In this document: piece by piece, positions 31,949-39,678 of the stretch
How positions within the stretch are numbered: the stretch's first letter is position 1
Layout: each line of letters begins with the position of its first letter
Assembly (NCBI GenBank): GCA_017882715.1
Contig: JADGOY010000015.1
Coordinates: 1-40,559, forward strand
DNA length: 40,559 nucleotides
Source of the DNA: Nakamurella sp.
Lineage (GTDB): Bacteria > Actinomycetota > Actinomycetes > Mycobacteriales > Nakamurellaceae
Reading direction: 5' to 3'
Position numbers and translations under genes: made by a program
The notes under the pieces: generated by a model
The model's input: the letters and a program-made list of their open reading frames with translations, nothing else
Database searches by the model: none
Told to the model about the DNA's origin: nothing

Positions 31949-33189
31949 GAGTTGGCTCCTTTGGCGATGACGGCGGCGCCGGCGGTCGCGGCGCTCCTTC
32001 CGTGGTTGAGGCTGGTCACCAGCACGGCATCCAGATCCGGCATGGAGCGCGGGGTACCGCGGACGGCATCGAGGCCGTCGAGGGCGGCGTCGGGCTCCGC
32101 CAGCAGCCCGACCGGGGGGACCGTCTGCCGCGCGAGAGCCTCGACAGCCATGGCGATATCGACCAGGGCGCCGCATTCCAGGGCGTTACCCATCGTGCCC
32201 TTGCTCGACGTGGCCGGAACGCGGAGGTGGCGCTGCACGACCTGCCACTCCTGCTGGTCCACGGCGACCGACCCGCTCGCGTGAGCCCACCACGCCTGCG
32301 CCTCGCTGCCCGGTGCGCTCAGCACCGCGCGCACCGCATGGTCGAGCGCCTCTTCTCGGTCGGTGGCGGCGAACGCCTCGCAGGCGCGGAGGATGGCCAG
32401 CGGCGCAATCCCGCGGGCGGCGGCGAGGTGCTCACTCTCCAGCACGAGGGCCGCGGCTCCCTGACCCAGCAGGGCACCGGCGCGGCCTGCGTCGAACGGC
32501 CCCCGGCCGGTTTCGGCGGTCCTGGCCAGCGGATCCTCGCGATCCAACGCGACCAACGACGTCACCGACATCGCCGGCGCCACCCCGACGACCATGACTC
32601 GATCGAGTTCCCCGCTGTCGATCAGCCGGCACGCCAGAGCCAGGGCGCCGAGCCCGTTCGCGCCTGCCTCGCCGTACACGGCGACATTCGAACCACGGAA
32701 CCCATTCGCCATCGAGACGAATTGGCCGAGCTGGGAGGGTATTCCGCGAATGTAGGAGTAGTCGGGCACCTCGTCGTACAGCAGCTTCGCCAGTGACCGG
32801 GGATCGGTCAGCGCCATCGCCGCGAGTTGCGGGATGATGTCGCCGAGGTCGTCGGCACCGCTGCTGCTGACGGCCATGACCGTTCCGCAGCGATCCGCTT
32901 CCGCCGCGGTCGCCGGCCCCGCGACGCCGATGGCCTGCAGCGCCGTGTACACGGCCGCCTGCGCCGCCGTGTTGGCGTATTTCTTCGTCTTGTCCCACGG
33001 CGCGCCGCTGGGCCATGGCGTATCCGACGGATCGACGGTCGCCATCGCCCACGGCCGGGACGACCGGCCATTGGTCGATGCCTCATCGAAGAACGTGTCG
33101 CCGGCCACCATGGCGTCGAACAGTGGCTTTGGGCCCTCGCCGGCCGGCGAGGCGATTCCCAGGCCGGTGATGACAATCGAGCTGGTCAT
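31945..33189 (-). CDS. KS-beta / chain-length-factor-like ketosynthase homologue
   Basis: 414 residues, ATG 33189 with GGGAG upstream. Thiolase fold of the KAS type throughout (IVITGLGIASPAGEG, VMAVSSSGADDLG, RAGALLGQGAAALVLESE, SLNHGRSAATAGAAVI), but the catalytic set is lost. The Cys position reads GEAGANGLGA (Gly instead of Cys), the second His position reads SKGTMGNALECGA (Asn), and the first His motif is AHASGSV without the usual Thr. It cannot condense by itself and most likely forms a heterodimer with the KS encoded next, setting chain length. The 4-bp overlap fits equimolar production. It does not carry the Gln of classical aromatic-PKS CLFs, so it is a divergent lineage. Confidence 0.85.
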   Translation of the reverse strand: MTSSIVITGLGIASPAGEGPKPLFDAMVAGDTFFDEASTNGRSSRPWAMATVDPSDTPWPSGAPWDKTKKYANTAAQAAVYTALQAIGVAGPATAAEADRCGTVMAVSSSGADDLGDIIPQLAAMALTDPRSLAKLLYDEVPDYSYIRGIPSQLGQFVSMANGFRGSNVAVYGEAGANGLGALALACRLIDSGELDRVMVVGVAPAMSVTSLVALDREDPLARTAETGRGPFDAGRAGALLGQGAAALVLESEHLAAARGIAPLAILRACEAFAATDREEALDHAVRAVLSAPGSEAQAWWAHASGSVAVDQQEWQVVQRHLRVPATSSKGTMGNALECGALVDIAMAVEALARQTVPPVGLLAEPDAALDGLDAVRGTPRSMPDLDAVLVTSLNHGRSAATAGAAVIAKGANS

Positions 33190-33252
33190 GTGAACTCCCT
33201 GCAGTGCCGAACGTTCAGTGGATTTCAGGGCGGTGTAGAAAAGCTGGGGGAT

Positions 33253-34047
33253 TCAGCTCCGGCTGCTGATCCCACCCCACAGCCGGTACCCGCCGTCGAC
33301 GGTGATCGTCTGGCCGGCGATCCAGCTCGCCTCCTCCAGACACAGCAGGGCGACGACGTCCGCACTGTTGGCGACGGTGGTCATCTTGCCCCCGGACCAG
33401 GGCGAGATCGCCAGCTCGTGTTTCACCCCGAATTCGAAGTCCGGCCGGACGTTGAAGACGTCGGTTTGCACCAGTCCCGGGCGGACACAATTCGCCACGA
33501 TGCCGTAGGGAGCAAGCTCGTACGACAGGTAATTGGTCAGCGCCTCCAGCCCGCCCTTGGCCGCGGCGAAGAGGCCCGCCTTCGGGATGATGCGGGTCGT
33601 GGTGGAGTTGGTGATCGTGATGAACCTGGCCCCGTCGCGATGCTTCATGATCGGCAATGCGTGCTTGGCCAGCAGCCACGTCGCCCGGGAGTTCGTGTCC
33701 TGGACGAATTGCCACTGGTCGAGCGTCGCGTCCTCCAGCTTGCTGAACTTGGTCGCGCCCGCGTTCTGCACCAGGATGTGCAGATCACCGTGCTGGTTAC
33801 CGACATCGTCGATGAGCCGTTCGACCCCCACCGGGTCGGAGAGATCCGCCCGATGCAGGGTGACCTTGGTGCCCTGCTCCTGCAACTCCGCAGAGAGCCG
33901 TTTGGCCGGTCCCGAACGGTCGACGTAGTTGATGCAGACGGTGGCGCCCCAGGACGCCAGCTTGCGGCTGATCCCGGCGCCGATACCGCGCGATCCGCCG
34001 GTCACCAGGGCGACCTTCCCGTGCAGCGGCTGGTAGGGAATGGTCAT
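33253..34047 (-). CDS. SDR protein with Tyr-to-Phe active site, FabL/FabG-like
   Basis: 264 residues, ATG 34047, one base after the dehydratase stop, with AGGAAAGGA upstream. Cofactor motif TGGSRGIG, then QNAGATKF, and the Ser region TITNSTTTR. Where classical SDRs have YxxxK it reads FAAAK (Phe), with no Tyr at the Y-x6-K place used by FabL-type enoyl reductases either. Pattern around this (AAKGGLEALTNYLSYELAP, then DGGYRLW at the end) recalls FabL-like enoyl reductases. It may be a ketoreductase with altered mechanism, an enoyl reductase, or a non-catalytic partner of the second SDR. NADPH binding looks intact. Placed inside a tight operon, so it is likely needed for the pathway. Confidence 0.75.
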   Translation of the reverse strand: MTIPYQPLHGKVALVTGGSRGIGAGISRKLASWGATVCINYVDRSGPAKRLSAELQEQGTKVTLHRADLSDPVGVERLIDDVGNQHGDLHILVQNAGATKFSKLEDATLDQWQFVQDTNSRATWLLAKHALPIMKHRDGARFITITNSTTTRIIPKAGLFAAAKGGLEALTNYLSYELAPYGIVANCVRPGLVQTDVFNVRPDFEFGVKHELAISPWSGGKMTTVANSADVVALLCLEEASWIAGQTITVDGGYRLWGGISSRS

Positions 34048-34048
34048 C

Positions 34049-34663
34049 TCAGTCGTCCTTTCCTGAGGCGAAATCCGGTGAGGGTTGTGCTGCTGAATCC
34101 AGGTCGTTGGCTGCCTGAACGTTTGGTGCGGTGGCCGCCCGGCCCGGCCGGCGCAGGACCACGACGCTCATCCGGCCGATGGCATATGCCTTCCCGTCGG
34201 CGTCCATGACCTTGCGAACGGTGTCGACGAGTCCGACCCGCTTGTCCACCGGCGACGCGCCCACGCTTTCGGTGGTGAAGTAGAACTCGGTGTCCAGCGG
34301 AAGCGGTCGAACGAACGTCCATTGCATCGAGCGCATTCCGATGATCGCGGCCGGCGCGCCGTGCCGGACGGTCCACCCGGAGGTGATCGAGTGGATGAAC
34401 CCACCCGGGACGATCCGCCCGGGCCGCTGGACCGAGGACGCGAACTCCGCGTCGTCATGGATGGGGTGCTTCTCGCCCATGAGGTCCAGCAGGTGGTCGA
34501 GCAGCGCGCCGGTGAACGTCAGTGGTCCGAACCGGCGTACCGGCGCTTGGGCCAGGTCTTCCCAGTACTTCATGCCGGAGCGCGTGTCCTCCCGACCGGA
34601 CTGGTGGCCGGAGCGAGGCTCCTGGGTCTCGACGCGCGCTGTGGTGTCGATGTGCGCTGTCAT
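34049..34663 (-). CDS. MaoC-like hot-dog dehydratase
   Basis: 204 residues from ATG 34663, overlapping the stop of the upstream ketoreductase (TGATG), with AGGAGG upstream; a GTG three bases earlier is possible. The N-terminal 30 residues are charged and disordered-looking. The hot-dog domain begins YWEDLAQAPVRRFGPLTFT and has MGEKHPIHDDAEFA where hydratase-2 enzymes have GDxNPxHxxxxxA, so the Asp is Glu and the Asn is His while the catalytic His is kept. RIVPGGFIHSITSGW and the long FYFTTES...VVVLRR strands follow. In this operon it is the probable dehydratase acting on beta-hydroxyacyl-ACP. The substituted Asp makes a binding or thioesterase role possible. A Gly/Ser/Asp-rich tail ends the protein. 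Confidence 0.72.
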   Translation of the reverse strand: MTAHIDTTARVETQEPRSGHQSGREDTRSGMKYWEDLAQAPVRRFGPLTFTGALLDHLLDLMGEKHPIHDDAEFASSVQRPGRIVPGGFIHSITSGWTVRHGAPAAIIGMRSMQWTFVRPLPLDTEFYFTTESVGASPVDKRVGLVDTVRKVMDADGKAYAIGRMSVVVLRRPGRAATAPNVQAANDLDSAAQPSPDFASGKDD

Positions 34664-35430
34664 CACGACGCCCTCCTGGTACCCTGCGGCCTCATGACCA
34701 GCCGCCCGCCGTCAGCGGTGATGGTCTGGCCCTGGATGTAGTCCGCACCGTCACCGGCCAAGAAGCCGACGAGCGCCGAGATGTCCTCGGGAAGCCCCCA
34801 GCGCGGGCCGGCATCGCCACCGAGCTGCGCCGCGACGGCATCGGTCATGTCGGTCTTGACCCGGCCGGGCGCGACGGTGTTGACCCGGATGCCCTTGCGT
34901 CCGACCTCCATCGCCAGCGCCCGGGTGAGCGCTTCGACGCCGCCCTTCGAGGCGGCATAGGCGGTCTGACCTGGACCTGGAATGCGCACCGAATTCGACG
35001 AGACGTTGATGATCCGGCCGTAGCCGAATTCGAGCATGAGCGGAACGACCGCCCGGCACATCAGGTACGGCCCGATGAGATTGACCCTGATGACGCCCTC
35101 CCATTGGGCGAGCGTCGTCACGGCCAGCAAACGATCGTCGATGACCCCGGCATTGTTCACCAGGACATCGACCCGGCCGGACTGGGAATGGACGTCGTCG
35201 ACGAGCTGCCGGACCTGGTCCTCGTCCGACACATCCGCCTGATGGACGGTCACCCGTCCACCTGCCGAGGTGATTTCCTCAGCAACCTTCTTGGCCTCGA
35301 CCTCGGCGCCGCGATACACGAGGTGAACGGCGAACCCGTCGCCGGCCAGTTGACGGCAAATGGCTGCTCCGATGCCTCGGGAACCGCCGGTGACCACGGC
35401 GACCCGCTGTGATGTCTTCATGATGGTCAA
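34663..35430 (-). CDS. 3-oxoacyl-ACP reductase, FabG-like SDR
   Basis: 255 residues from TTG 35430 (AGGGTGGGA upstream) or 252 from ATG 35421 (MKTSQRVAVV). Complete classical SDR: TGGSRGIG, NNAGVIDD, the Ser in INVSSNSV, and YAASKGG with Tyr and Lys. RIPGPGQTAYAASKGGVEAL and the C-terminal GQTITADGGRL are FabG-like. It should reduce beta-ketoacyl-ACP to the 3-hydroxyacyl form, using NADPH. It follows the ACP gene directly and overlaps the dehydratase. It is the one clearly active ketoreductase of this operon, in contrast to the second SDR. Confidence 0.88.
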   Translation of the reverse strand: MTIMKTSQRVAVVTGGSRGIGAAICRQLAGDGFAVHLVYRGAEVEAKKVAEEITSAGGRVTVHQADVSDEDQVRQLVDDVHSQSGRVDVLVNNAGVIDDRLLAVTTLAQWEGVIRVNLIGPYLMCRAVVPLMLEFGYGRIINVSSNSVRIPGPGQTAYAASKGGVEALTRALAMEVGRKGIRVNTVAPGRVKTDMTDAVAAQLGGDAGPRWGLPEDISALVGFLAGDGADYIQGQTITADGGRLVMRPQGTRRAS

Positions 35431-35453
35431 TTCATTCCCACCCTTGTCGATGC

Positions 35454-35717
35454 TCAGACGCCCGCGGCGCTGACCTGGTCGACGATGGAACCCACCGAAC
35501 GGTGGTGCGATTCGGCATCGGCATTCCAGGAATCCAGGTCGAAATCCAGGCCCAGCTCACGGCTGATACGGCGCGAGAGCTGCAGCAGATCGAGGGAGTC
35601 CAGGCCCAGGTCGTCCACCACCGACTGCTCCGACGTGATCTGCACGTCCTGCAGTCCGGGTTGAACGGTCTTGATGAGGGTGACGATGGAGTCGATCGAG
35701 CACTCGGTGACGGGCAT
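35454..35717 (-). CDS. Acyl carrier protein
   Basis: 87 residues, ATG 35717 with AAAGGA 7 nt upstream. The phosphopantetheine attachment site is VVDDLGLDSLDLLQL (Ser of DSL), with four-helix ACP pattern before and after and acidic helix II. It is the first gene of the eight-gene operon and the carrier on which the KS, reductase and dehydratase should work; the PPTase at the end of the operon would activate it. The sequence (LDSLDLLQLSRRI) is closer to secondary-metabolic or type II PKS ACPs than to the FAS ACP (DSLxxVE), but this is a subjective reading. Confidence 0.92.
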   Translation of the reverse strand: MPVTECSIDSIVTLIKTVQPGLQDVQITSEQSVVDDLGLDSLDLLQLSRRISRELGLDFDLDSWNADAESHHRSVGSIVDQVSAAGV

Positions 35718-36272
35718 GGCTGATCCTTTCAGCTGTTAACTACTGGGGTTCTGGCCGGCGGCGACGGGTCGGTTTCGCTCGCCGTTTGTTCACCTAGAAG
35801 ACCGCCTGGGGTCGGGGCTGATACAGCTTTGCCAGGGCGATATTAGCCTGGCTAATCGTTTGGAGATGCGGATACCATACCCGGGGACGACCGGCGTCGA
35901 GACGTCCAGGAATCCCGCTATGTCGTTGTCTGACACCATATCTCGCCTCTCGGTCGGCGCGCCGACCGCCGCCGGATTCCGGAGACGACGGTAGGCACAG
36001 CAAATATCTCATTTTCATGGAAACGCCCGGAGAACCGAACCGATGGGGCCGGCGCTCCTTCGCAGGACCAGACAAAATGCCTCGTCAGGCGCTGGATCAT
36101 TTGTATGATGAAGGTGTCCGAGTGGCTGCCTCTGGCGTCTGGATGCCCACGACCTCATCGTGATTCACCGCGGAGGTCCGCGGGCTATTGCCGCACAGCC
36201 AGGATCAGGCCCGCCTGAATACCATCCGGAGACCAGAGCGTCATCTATTGCCAGGCATCGAGGGAGATCGCC
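35718..36272. other. Divergent promoter region of the KS-CLF operon
   Basis: 555 bp between the ACP gene and the divergent reductase-like gene. No credible gene. It holds the palindrome at 35842-35856 and is less GC-rich than its neighbours (for example CAAATATCTCATTTTCATGG near 36000), as expected for promoters. Confidence 0.5.
35842..35856. promoter_or_regulatory. 15-bp palindrome, operator candidate
   Basis: ATTAGCC-T-GGCTAAT, a perfect palindrome about 125 bp upstream of the ACP start and 420 bp upstream of the divergent gene. Size and symmetry suit a TetR- or MarR-type dimer. No regulator gene is next to it, so which protein binds is unknown. Confidence 0.45.
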
Positions 36273-37199
36273 ATGCACGGTGTGCTGATTCCAGCCGGAA
36301 GGCGAGCCGACCAGAAGATCCTGCTCACCGGTGCCCCTGGCGCACTCAGCGCGGCGATGGTGGAAAGGTTGACCCCGCCGCGCACGGACCACACCCACGT
36401 GGTTCGGGCGGCGGCGGCCGTGTCGTACTTCGGTCCGACCAAGAAGAAATACGCCGAGATGGGCTCTGCGGTCGACGCGGTGGTGCATTTCGACGCACCT
36501 TCTCGCGCCGTCCCCGGCGAGCTGTCAGAGGTGATCGAATTCGCGGCGGTCGCGGCCGCGCCGATCTATTTCGTCACCTCCGCGTTCGGCTTTGCCGAAC
36601 CCGCCGCGCCGGTCGCGCTGCTGGAGGCGTGCGGGCTGCCGTACGCGATCTTCCGCACCTCATTGGTGATCGGTGACAGCCGCACCGGGAGACATGCGCC
36701 GACTCGACGGATCGGTCACTTCGTGCGAGCCATGCCGTCCGGAAGTCCGCCACGCCATCAATTCGGCAATCAGCGATTGCTGGACTTCATCCCGTGCGAC
36801 GTCGTGGCGGATGCCATTGCTCGGATGGTCGAGTTTCACGTCACTGATCGGGAGGTGTGGCTCACCGCAGGCGACCGCGCCTTGACCCTCGAACAGATCG
36901 TCGACGTGCTGGCGGCGTACACCCGCGAGCAGGAAGCGTCCCTGGCCCCGCATCGGGTGGGGCGCGAATCCGGGACCGCCGATCAGCGGCTGAACTCGGC
37001 GGCCCGGTCCCTGCTGGACCGGCTGGTGCGCGACGAGCCGTTGCCCAGCTCGCTGGGCGATCGTTTTGCCACCGCGCTCGGTGAGCTGGGCGCCCTCGGC
37101 ATAGCCGCTCTACCAGATACGGAGCAGAGCCTGCTCGCGACCATCCGCTACTGGCGCGGCTCCGGGTGGCCGCGGGCGGCGGCACGCGGCGTCGCCTGA
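36273..37199 (+). CDS. Extended SDR / thioester-reductase-like protein, catalytic segment missing
   Basis: 308 residues, ATG 36273 with GGGAG 7 nt upstream. N-terminal LLTGAPGALSAAMVERL resembles the TGxTGFLGxxL cofactor motif in a degenerate form. Later motifs are those of NAD-binding-4/thioester-reductase domains: VVHFDAPS, YFVTSAFGF, GLPYAIFRTSLVIGDSRTG and LLDFIPCDVVADAIARMV. Between the Ser-like position (TSAFGF) and GLPYAIFR only about 16 residues remain, and the Tyr-x3-Lys helix that should lie there is absent. So the reductase is probably inactive, or works in another way, for example as a scaffold or binding protein. The C-terminal third is helical and unassigned. It is divergent from the KS-CLF operon, whose free chain it might once have reduced (inference). 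Confidence 0.6.
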   Translation: MHGVLIPAGRRADQKILLTGAPGALSAAMVERLTPPRTDHTHVVRAAAAVSYFGPTKKKYAEMGSAVDAVVHFDAPSRAVPGELSEVIEFAAVAAAPIYFVTSAFGFAEPAAPVALLEACGLPYAIFRTSLVIGDSRTGRHAPTRRIGHFVRAMPSGSPPRHQFGNQRLLDFIPCDVVADAIARMVEFHVTDREVWLTAGDRALTLEQIVDVLAAYTREQEASLAPHRVGRESGTADQRLNSAARSLLDRLVRDEPLPSSLGDRFATALGELGALGIAALPDTEQSLLATIRYWRGSGWPRAAARGVA

Positions 37200-37229
37200 C
37201 CCGGTCCGGGGCGGCCATCGCGGGCCTGA

Positions 37230-37637
37230 TCAGTCGCGCCGGGCGGGCTTCCGCCGACGCACGGACGCCAGGGTCAGCCTGGCCCGCCAGCTCCGCCGGC
37301 GGTTGAACCCACCGAGCAGGGCGGCCGGCCGTTCGTCCACCCGCTGCCAGCAACGACCAGCCTGGTCTGCGTCCGGCGCGCCGCCCGCGAAATCCGCATC
37401 GTCCGCCGCCGGCACCAACTCCGCGACCCGCAGGCCCAGTGCCCCCTCCAGGTCGGCGGCGGTCCCCGTCCGGGTGTGCCACGGCGTGGCGGTACCCGGC
37501 TGGTCAGCATTCCAGGGCGACCGACATGCCTGGTGGGCCGGTGACCGCCGGCCGGCGGTCCGGGCCCACGCCCGGGCGCCGGTAGCGTGATCGCGTGACC
37601 TTCCGGCGGCCGACCGCCGGCCATCGTGCCCGCGCAC
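37230..37637 (-). CDS. Hypothetical protein, uncertain start
   Basis: A frame of up to 135 residues, converging with the reductase-like gene (30 bp apart) and overlapping the 5' end of the lipoprotein gene if the GTG at 37637 is used. Its C-terminal 80 residues look coding (WHTRTGTAADLEGALGLRV, ELVPAADDADFAGG, then RRSWRARLTLASVRRRKPARRD), with a very basic tail. The N-terminal part is Arg-rich shadow sequence, so the true start is probably further in, but no ATG/GTG with a ribosome site was found. No family recognised. Confidence 0.3.
   Translation of the reverse strand: MRGHDGRRSAAGRSRDHATGARAWARTAGRRSPAHQACRSPWNADQPGTATPWHTRTGTAADLEGALGLRVAELVPAADDADFAGGAPDADQAGRCWQRVDERPAALLGGFNRRRSWRARLTLASVRRRKPARRD
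37583..37588 (+). promoter_or_regulatory. -10 element TAGCGT, leaderless start of lipoprotein gene
   Basis: TAGCGT fits the actinobacterial -10 form TANNNT and lies exactly 6 nt before the GTG at 37595, with no ribosome site between. Transcription would start at or next to the G of GTG. The same word at the same spacing precedes the MarR gene. Confidence 0.5.
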
Positions 37638-38887
37638 GCTGGCCGCTGGCCGTGCTGGCCGTGCTGGCCGTGCTGGCCATCACCGGCTGCACCGCGGGAA
37701 CCGATCCTGTTCCCGCGAGCACGACTGCGACGACCCCCACGACGACCACGCCGGTGTCGATCACCCCGGTCACGCCTGACGGCCTGGTGACCGGCCCCGG
37801 AATCACCGACTCCACGATCACCTTGGGGCTGCTCGTCGACCCGCACCGCGACCGCGGGTTCACCGACGGGGTGATCCTCTGGCGCGATTCGGTCAACTCC
37901 TCAGGCGGGCTGTGCGGCCGCGCGATCCAGATCATCGCGAACGGCGCGGCAGGTGTACCGGCTGACGCCGTCGGGGCCTATGACGCGGTCGGACGCGCGG
38001 CCCTGGGTCTGATCACCTTGCCCGGAGTATCCGACTCCGCCGCCCTGACCACCCGTATCTCTGCCGATCAGATCCCGGCCCTCACCGCTACGGGAACGTC
38101 CGCGCAACTCGGTCCGTCCCGCCCGATCGTGGTCGGCGCCACCGACGACATCCTGGCCATCAATGCGCTGGACTATCTGCGTGGATCCGGCCGGTTGGAC
38201 GACGGAGCGAGCGTCGGTGTACTGACCGACCAAAGCGCGTCCGCCACGAATTCCCTTGCCGGGGCGCGCTGGTGGGCGGGGCAGAACGACGTCACCCTGG
38301 ATGTCCGGACCGTGCAGGACGGCGCCGACCTGCCGGATTGGAACGGCGTCCCTGCGGTACTCGCCTTCACCGATCCGCAGACCACGGCTCGGGTAGCCGC
38401 CGGCGTTCCGTCGACGACCACCGTCGTCACCACCACCGACGGCTACGACCCGGCTCAGTGGGACGAGGCCGGGTTGTCCGCGGCGAGGTCCGGGCGCGTC
38501 CTGGTCGGCGTGCCGACGCCTGCGATCGGGTCGGATTACCCCGCTGCGGCGGTGGTCGCAGCGGCCTTCGCCAAGGCGGGTGGCACCGATCCTGGTCCGC
38601 GATTGCTGGCCGGTTATGCGACGGCGGCCCTCTGGACCCGGCTGCTCACCCAGGCCTGCGCCGACCGCGCGCTGACCCGCGACGAAGTGGAGCTGGCAAC
38701 CACGACGGTCGGCCCGTCATCGGTCGAGTCGTTGTTCGGGCCCGCTGATCCCGCGCTGCCGATCAAGTCCCGGTTGCCCGCGACCAGGGTCTCGGCGATG
38801 GCCGTCGCGAACCCCGACGCGACCGCGGGGATGACCCCGTTGACCTGGCTCGAGGGGGCGTCAGGCGTCGATTCCTACCAACCGTGA
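37595..38887 (+). CDS. LivK-like periplasmic-binding lipoprotein
   Basis: 430 residues, GTG start. A basic N-terminus, a hydrophobic run with a 9-bp repeat (LAVLAVLAVLA) and the lipobox ITGC at about residue 30 give a lipoprotein. A Thr/Pro linker follows. The rest is a type I periplasmic binding fold of the branched-chain amino acid class: ITLGLLVDPHRDRGFTDGVILW, VNSSGGLCGRAIQII, the ALTATGTSAQL segment, the NALDYL region and the C-terminal AAAFAKAGG. It would bind a small solute outside the membrane. No permease or ATPase genes are nearby, so it may serve a distant ABC transporter or sense a ligand. Family length (about 400) is matched. Confidence 0.78.
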   Translation: MTFRRPTAGHRARARWPLAVLAVLAVLAITGCTAGTDPVPASTTATTPTTTTPVSITPVTPDGLVTGPGITDSTITLGLLVDPHRDRGFTDGVILWRDSVNSSGGLCGRAIQIIANGAAGVPADAVGAYDAVGRAALGLITLPGVSDSAALTTRISADQIPALTATGTSAQLGPSRPIVVGATDDILAINALDYLRGSGRLDDGASVGVLTDQSASATNSLAGARWWAGQNDVTLDVRTVQDGADLPDWNGVPAVLAFTDPQTTARVAAGVPSTTTVVTTTDGYDPAQWDEAGLSAARSGRVLVGVPTPAIGSDYPAAAVVAAAFAKAGGTDPGPRLLAGYATAALWTRLLTQACADRALTRDEVELATTTVGPSSVESLFGPADPALPIKSRLPATRVSAMAVANPDATAGMTPLTWLEGASGVDSYQP

Positions 38888-39005
38888 CGTCTTTCCGACA
38901 GCACGATGGAGGTCGGCGAGCCCCGGGTGGCTCTCGGGCTGGTCGGGTTTGACGGTGCATAACGGGAGCTGCGCTGCTGATGCCAGCGATGCGCTCGGTG
39001 CGCGG

Positions 39006-39063
39006 ATCAGATCCTGCAGGTCCGGCGGGTGCGGGTCAGATCCTGCAGGTCCGGCGGGTGCGG
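39006..39063. repeat. 29-bp tandem repeat, two copies
   Basis: Two head-to-tail copies of a unit containing CAGATCCTGCAGGTCCGGCG, identical except the first base. Confidence 0.9.
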
Positions 39064-39067
39064 ATCT

Positions 39068-39087
39068 CATGGACCGCGCGGTCCATG
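39068..39087. repeat. 20-bp perfect palindrome
   Basis: CATGGACCGCGCGGTCCATG. It follows the tandem pair directly, and GTGCGCGGATCTCATG-like words recur just after. Could be a protein-binding site or part of a repeat family. Confidence 0.6.
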
Positions 39088-39474
39088 TGCGCGGATCTCA
39101 TGCACCGGATTCGGGATGTGCGCGGATGAAAACGCGTCCAAGGGGATGAAGCGGGCGCATTTCGGTGTCGATGATCAGCGCATGGCAGCACGATAGCCCG
39201 TTTGATCGGCGCAACCGCTCTCGCCGTCGCGTTCGGAAGCAGATTGCTCAGCGAACGCCGGATTGCTGCACCTTGTCCGCGCCGCACTCGAGCCGATGAA
39301 CCAGAAACTGCGAACTGCCGCGGAGGGGCCGGCCGAGCACCCCGGTCCCTATGGCGCCCTCATGCCGGTCGGGGGTGGTCGCTGGTTCGGGTCAGGGTTG
39401 TGTCGTGCCGAACACAGGGACCACTCCGGGGGCACCCGGATTCCGGGGTGGCGCGGATCCGCGAGACTCATCGC

Positions 39475-39678
39475 ATGACCAATTTCCCGGATCGTCCGCC
39501 CAAGCGCCTCACGCTGTCCGTCACCGACAAGAAGATCGCCGGTGTCTGCGGCGGCATCGCCGAGTACTTCGAAATCGACCCGACCCTGGTGCGCGTCATC
39601 ACCGTCGTTCTGGTTTTGTTCTTCGGCGGCGGCCTGCTCGCCTACCTGCTGGCCTGGATCATCATGCCGAAGCCGTAA
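39475..39678 (+). CDS. PspC-domain small membrane protein
   Basis: 67 residues, ATG 39475. KRLTLSVTDKKIAGVCGGIAEYF is the PspC signature, then IDPTLVRVITVVLVLFFGGGLLAYLLAWIIMPKP forms the helix pair and the conserved PxP end. Single-domain PspC proteins sit in the membrane and are linked to envelope stress; specific role here unknown. No strong ribosome site is visible. The longer open frame upstream (to 39202) is not coding. Not obviously in an operon. Confidence 0.88.
   Translation: MTNFPDRPPKRLTLSVTDKKIAGVCGGIAEYFEIDPTLVRVITVVLVLFFGGGLLAYLLAWIIMPKP

Larger units (their letters stand above)
38888..39474. other. Intergenic region with short repeats
   Basis: 587 bp. Contains a 29-bp tandem pair and a 20-bp palindrome (next entries). 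An upstream in-frame extension of the PspC frame (from 39202) lacks coding character. Nothing else seen. Confidence 0.5.

Noticed and set aside
36105-36130. Similarity of GATGAAGGTG-type text here and near 9874 as a shared regulatory element
   Set aside because: Only about 18 imperfect positions match and the contexts differ; likely chance.
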